A DNA stretch of 64,000 bases. Source: Sporosarcina sp. P2. GTDB taxonomy: Bacteria; Bacillota; Bacilli; Bacillales_A; Planococcaceae. Made by a program: the position numbers and the translations under genes. Position 1 is the first letter of the stretch. Each line of letters opens with the position of its first letter. Shown piece after piece: positions 62,833 to 64,000 of the stretch. The DNA is taken from the NCBI RefSeq assembly GCF_002743255.1, contig NZ_PDYY01000008.1, positions 1 to 64,000 of the forward strand, read 5' to 3'. The notes beneath the pieces were generated by a model. That model was not told the DNA's origin, did not search any database, and saw nothing but the letters and a program-made list of their open reading frames with translations.

Positions 62833-63945
62833 ATGAAAATCGACTCAATTACACTTCGTAGAATGAATATGACGATGAAACATCCGTTTACTACAAGCTT
62901 TGGTACGATTCAGCAAAAAGACTTTCTTTTGGCAACTGTCACAGACGAGGACGGTCATGAGGGATGGGGGGAATCTGTTGCTTTTACTGCGCCTTGGTAT
63001 AGTGAAGAAACGACAGAGACGACGATTCACATGCTTCGTGATTTCCTGATTCCCGCAGTACTTGGCAAATCTATTACACACCCCGATGAGGTAAGTGACT
63101 TATTTGGACATATCCGCAAAAATAATATGGCAAAAGCGACGCTTGAAGGGGCGATATGGGATGTATATGCGAAGCATCACCATATGACGCTTGCTGAAGC
63201 ACTTGGAGGGAAACGGCGACGAATTGAAGTGGGTATCAGTATTGGAATCGAAGAAAATATTGAAGACTTATTGGCGAATATTAAAGGTTTTATAGATGAA
63301 GGATATAAGCGAATCAAAGTGAAAATCAAACCTGGTTATGACGTGGAAGTGATTCGCGTCATTCGAGAAGCCTACCCTCATGTACCCTTAATGGCGGATG
63401 CTAACTCAGCTTATACGTTAGACGATATAGAGTTGTTGAAAGAACTAGACCAGTTTAATTTGATGATGATTGAGCAACCGCTTGCTTCCGATGATATTAT
63501 CGATCATGCCAAATTGCAAAAACACATTCAGACACCGATCTGTCTTGATGAAAGCATTCATTCGTTGGAAGATACACGTAAAGCTATCGAACTTGGTAGT
63601 TGTAAAATAATTAACGTAAAAATTGGTAGAGTAGGTGGCTTGACAGAGGCGAAGAAAATTCATGACTATTGTGCAGAAAAAGGCATCGATGTATGGTGTG
63701 GCGGCATGCTAGAATCGGGTATAGGCCGAGCGCATAACGTAGCGTTGACAACTTTACCTAATTTCACGCTCCCGGGCGATACAGCTGGATCTTCACGCTA
63801 CTGGGAACATGACATCATTACACCAGAAGTTGTGGCGCATGAAGGGTATATTACAGTCCCGTCAGAAGATGGAATCGGGTACATTCCCGATATGGCAGCA
63901 TTGGACCGATTTACAGTGGACAAATGGGTGTTTTCGTCAGAATAA
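62833..63945 (+). CDS. menC: o-Succinylbenzoate synthase / N-succinylamino acid racemase (MenC/NSAR)
   Basis: 370 residues from ATG 62833 with AAAGGAG upstream; a frame start at 62746 lies inside the GNAT gene. Enolase-superfamily enzyme: catalytic KxK at Lys162-Lys164, metal ligands Asp189 (MADANSAY), Glu214 (MIEQPL) and Asp239 (CLDES), second acid/base Lys263 (NVKIGRVGG). These positions match the Amycolatopsis NSAR/OSBS closely. It makes o-succinylbenzoate for menaquinone and likely racemises N-succinylamino acids. The main men cluster lacks menC, so this copy must supply it unless another exists outside. Confidence 0.92.
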   Translation: MKIDSITLRRMNMTMKHPFTTSFGTIQQKDFLLATVTDEDGHEGWGESVAFTAPWYSEETTETTIHMLRDFLIPAVLGKSITHPDEVSDLFGHIRKNNMAKATLEGAIWDVYAKHHHMTLAEALGGKRRRIEVGISIGIEENIEDLLANIKGFIDEGYKRIKVKIKPGYDVEVIRVIREAYPHVPLMADANSAYTLDDIELLKELDQFNLMMIEQPLASDDIIDHAKLQKHIQTPICLDESIHSLEDTRKAIELGSCKIINVKIGRVGGLTEAKKIHDYCAEKGIDVWCGGMLESGIGRAHNVALTTLPNFTLPGDTAGSSRYWEHDIITPEVVAHEGYITVPSEDGIGYIPDMAALDRFTVDKWVFSSE

Positions 63946-64000
63946 ATATTCAACTATTGTTATTTAGTCATCATATGTGCTAGACTTTTAGTTAATCGAA

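Overview
The window looks like a chromosomal core-genome segment of a low-to-moderate GC, spore-forming Firmicute close to Bacillus, most likely a Planococcaceae member such as Sporosarcina. This rests on gene content and order, not on a database search. Supporting signs are strong AGGAGG-type ribosome binding sites, many TTG/GTG starts, a trnB-like tRNA cluster, an S-box (SAM-I) leader on metK, and gene neighbourhoods I recognise from Bacillus subtilis (men, ytkD-ytmA-pckA-metK, ytoA-ytpA, bpsA-bpsB). I see no prophage, insertion sequence, CRISPR array or integrated island.

Layout. 1-1190: twelve tRNA genes (Ala, Met, a probable Ile-CAU, Ser, fMet, Asp, Phe, Gly, Ile, Asn, Ser, Glu), probably the tail of an rRNA operon, closed by a terminator. 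1.4-9.7 kb: yteA, then menaquinone biosynthesis (menA divergent from menF-D-H-B-E). 9.7-15.1 kb: zinc-uptake lipoprotein with a Zur-like box, yidD, dps, a YjfB-like protein, an ACT-malic enzyme, a Nudix hydrolase and YtmA hydrolase. 15.1-18.4 kb: pckA divergent from SAM-riboswitch-controlled metK. 18.4-26 kb: a DUF3891 protein, a degenerate site-2-protease-like membrane protein, a UPF0180 protein, a 54-residue FbpA-like protein, a YitT-family protein, and a ferric-iron ABC transporter whose binding-protein gene has a Fur-like box. 26-34.5 kb: gamma carbonic anhydrase, a YtpA-like hydrolase lacking its serine nucleophile, a FluC (crcB) pair, a secreted nuclease, alkylpyrone genes bpsAB, an oxidoreductase remnant, a cupin protein and an M17 aminopeptidase. 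34.7-38 kb: small membrane proteins, a Trm11-like methyltransferase and a cation efflux protein with an apparent leader terminator. 38.3-46.3 kb: argH, brnQ, fabI and argCJBD. 46.6-54.8 kb: SLH/NlpC-P60 wall hydrolase, a chemoreceptor with an unusual topology, a DMT exporter with divergent LysR regulator, a CtaM-like protein, a GTPase, small proteins and ferritin. 55-64 kb: cobT, a glycine-betaine ABC transporter (binding protein gene first), ctaB, and an M20 hydrolase-GNAT-menC operon.

How parts fit together. The menC-type gene at the right end can supply the o-succinylbenzoate step missing from the men cluster at the left end. Its M20 and GNAT neighbours match the known N-succinylamino-acid-racemase pathway for turning D- into L-amino acids, so this enzyme is probably bifunctional. 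Menaquinone genes, ctaB and the CtaM-like protein all serve the respiratory chain. Iron uptake, ferritin, Dps and the FbpA-like protein form a metal theme, with zinc uptake and cation efflux.

I do not see a clear new multi-gene system. The most distinctive items are the two enzyme-fold proteins with lost catalytic residues, the leader terminator ahead of the cation efflux gene, paired dyads upstream of the betaine transporter, and a pair of diverged inverted GC-rich repeats about 8.5 kb apart.
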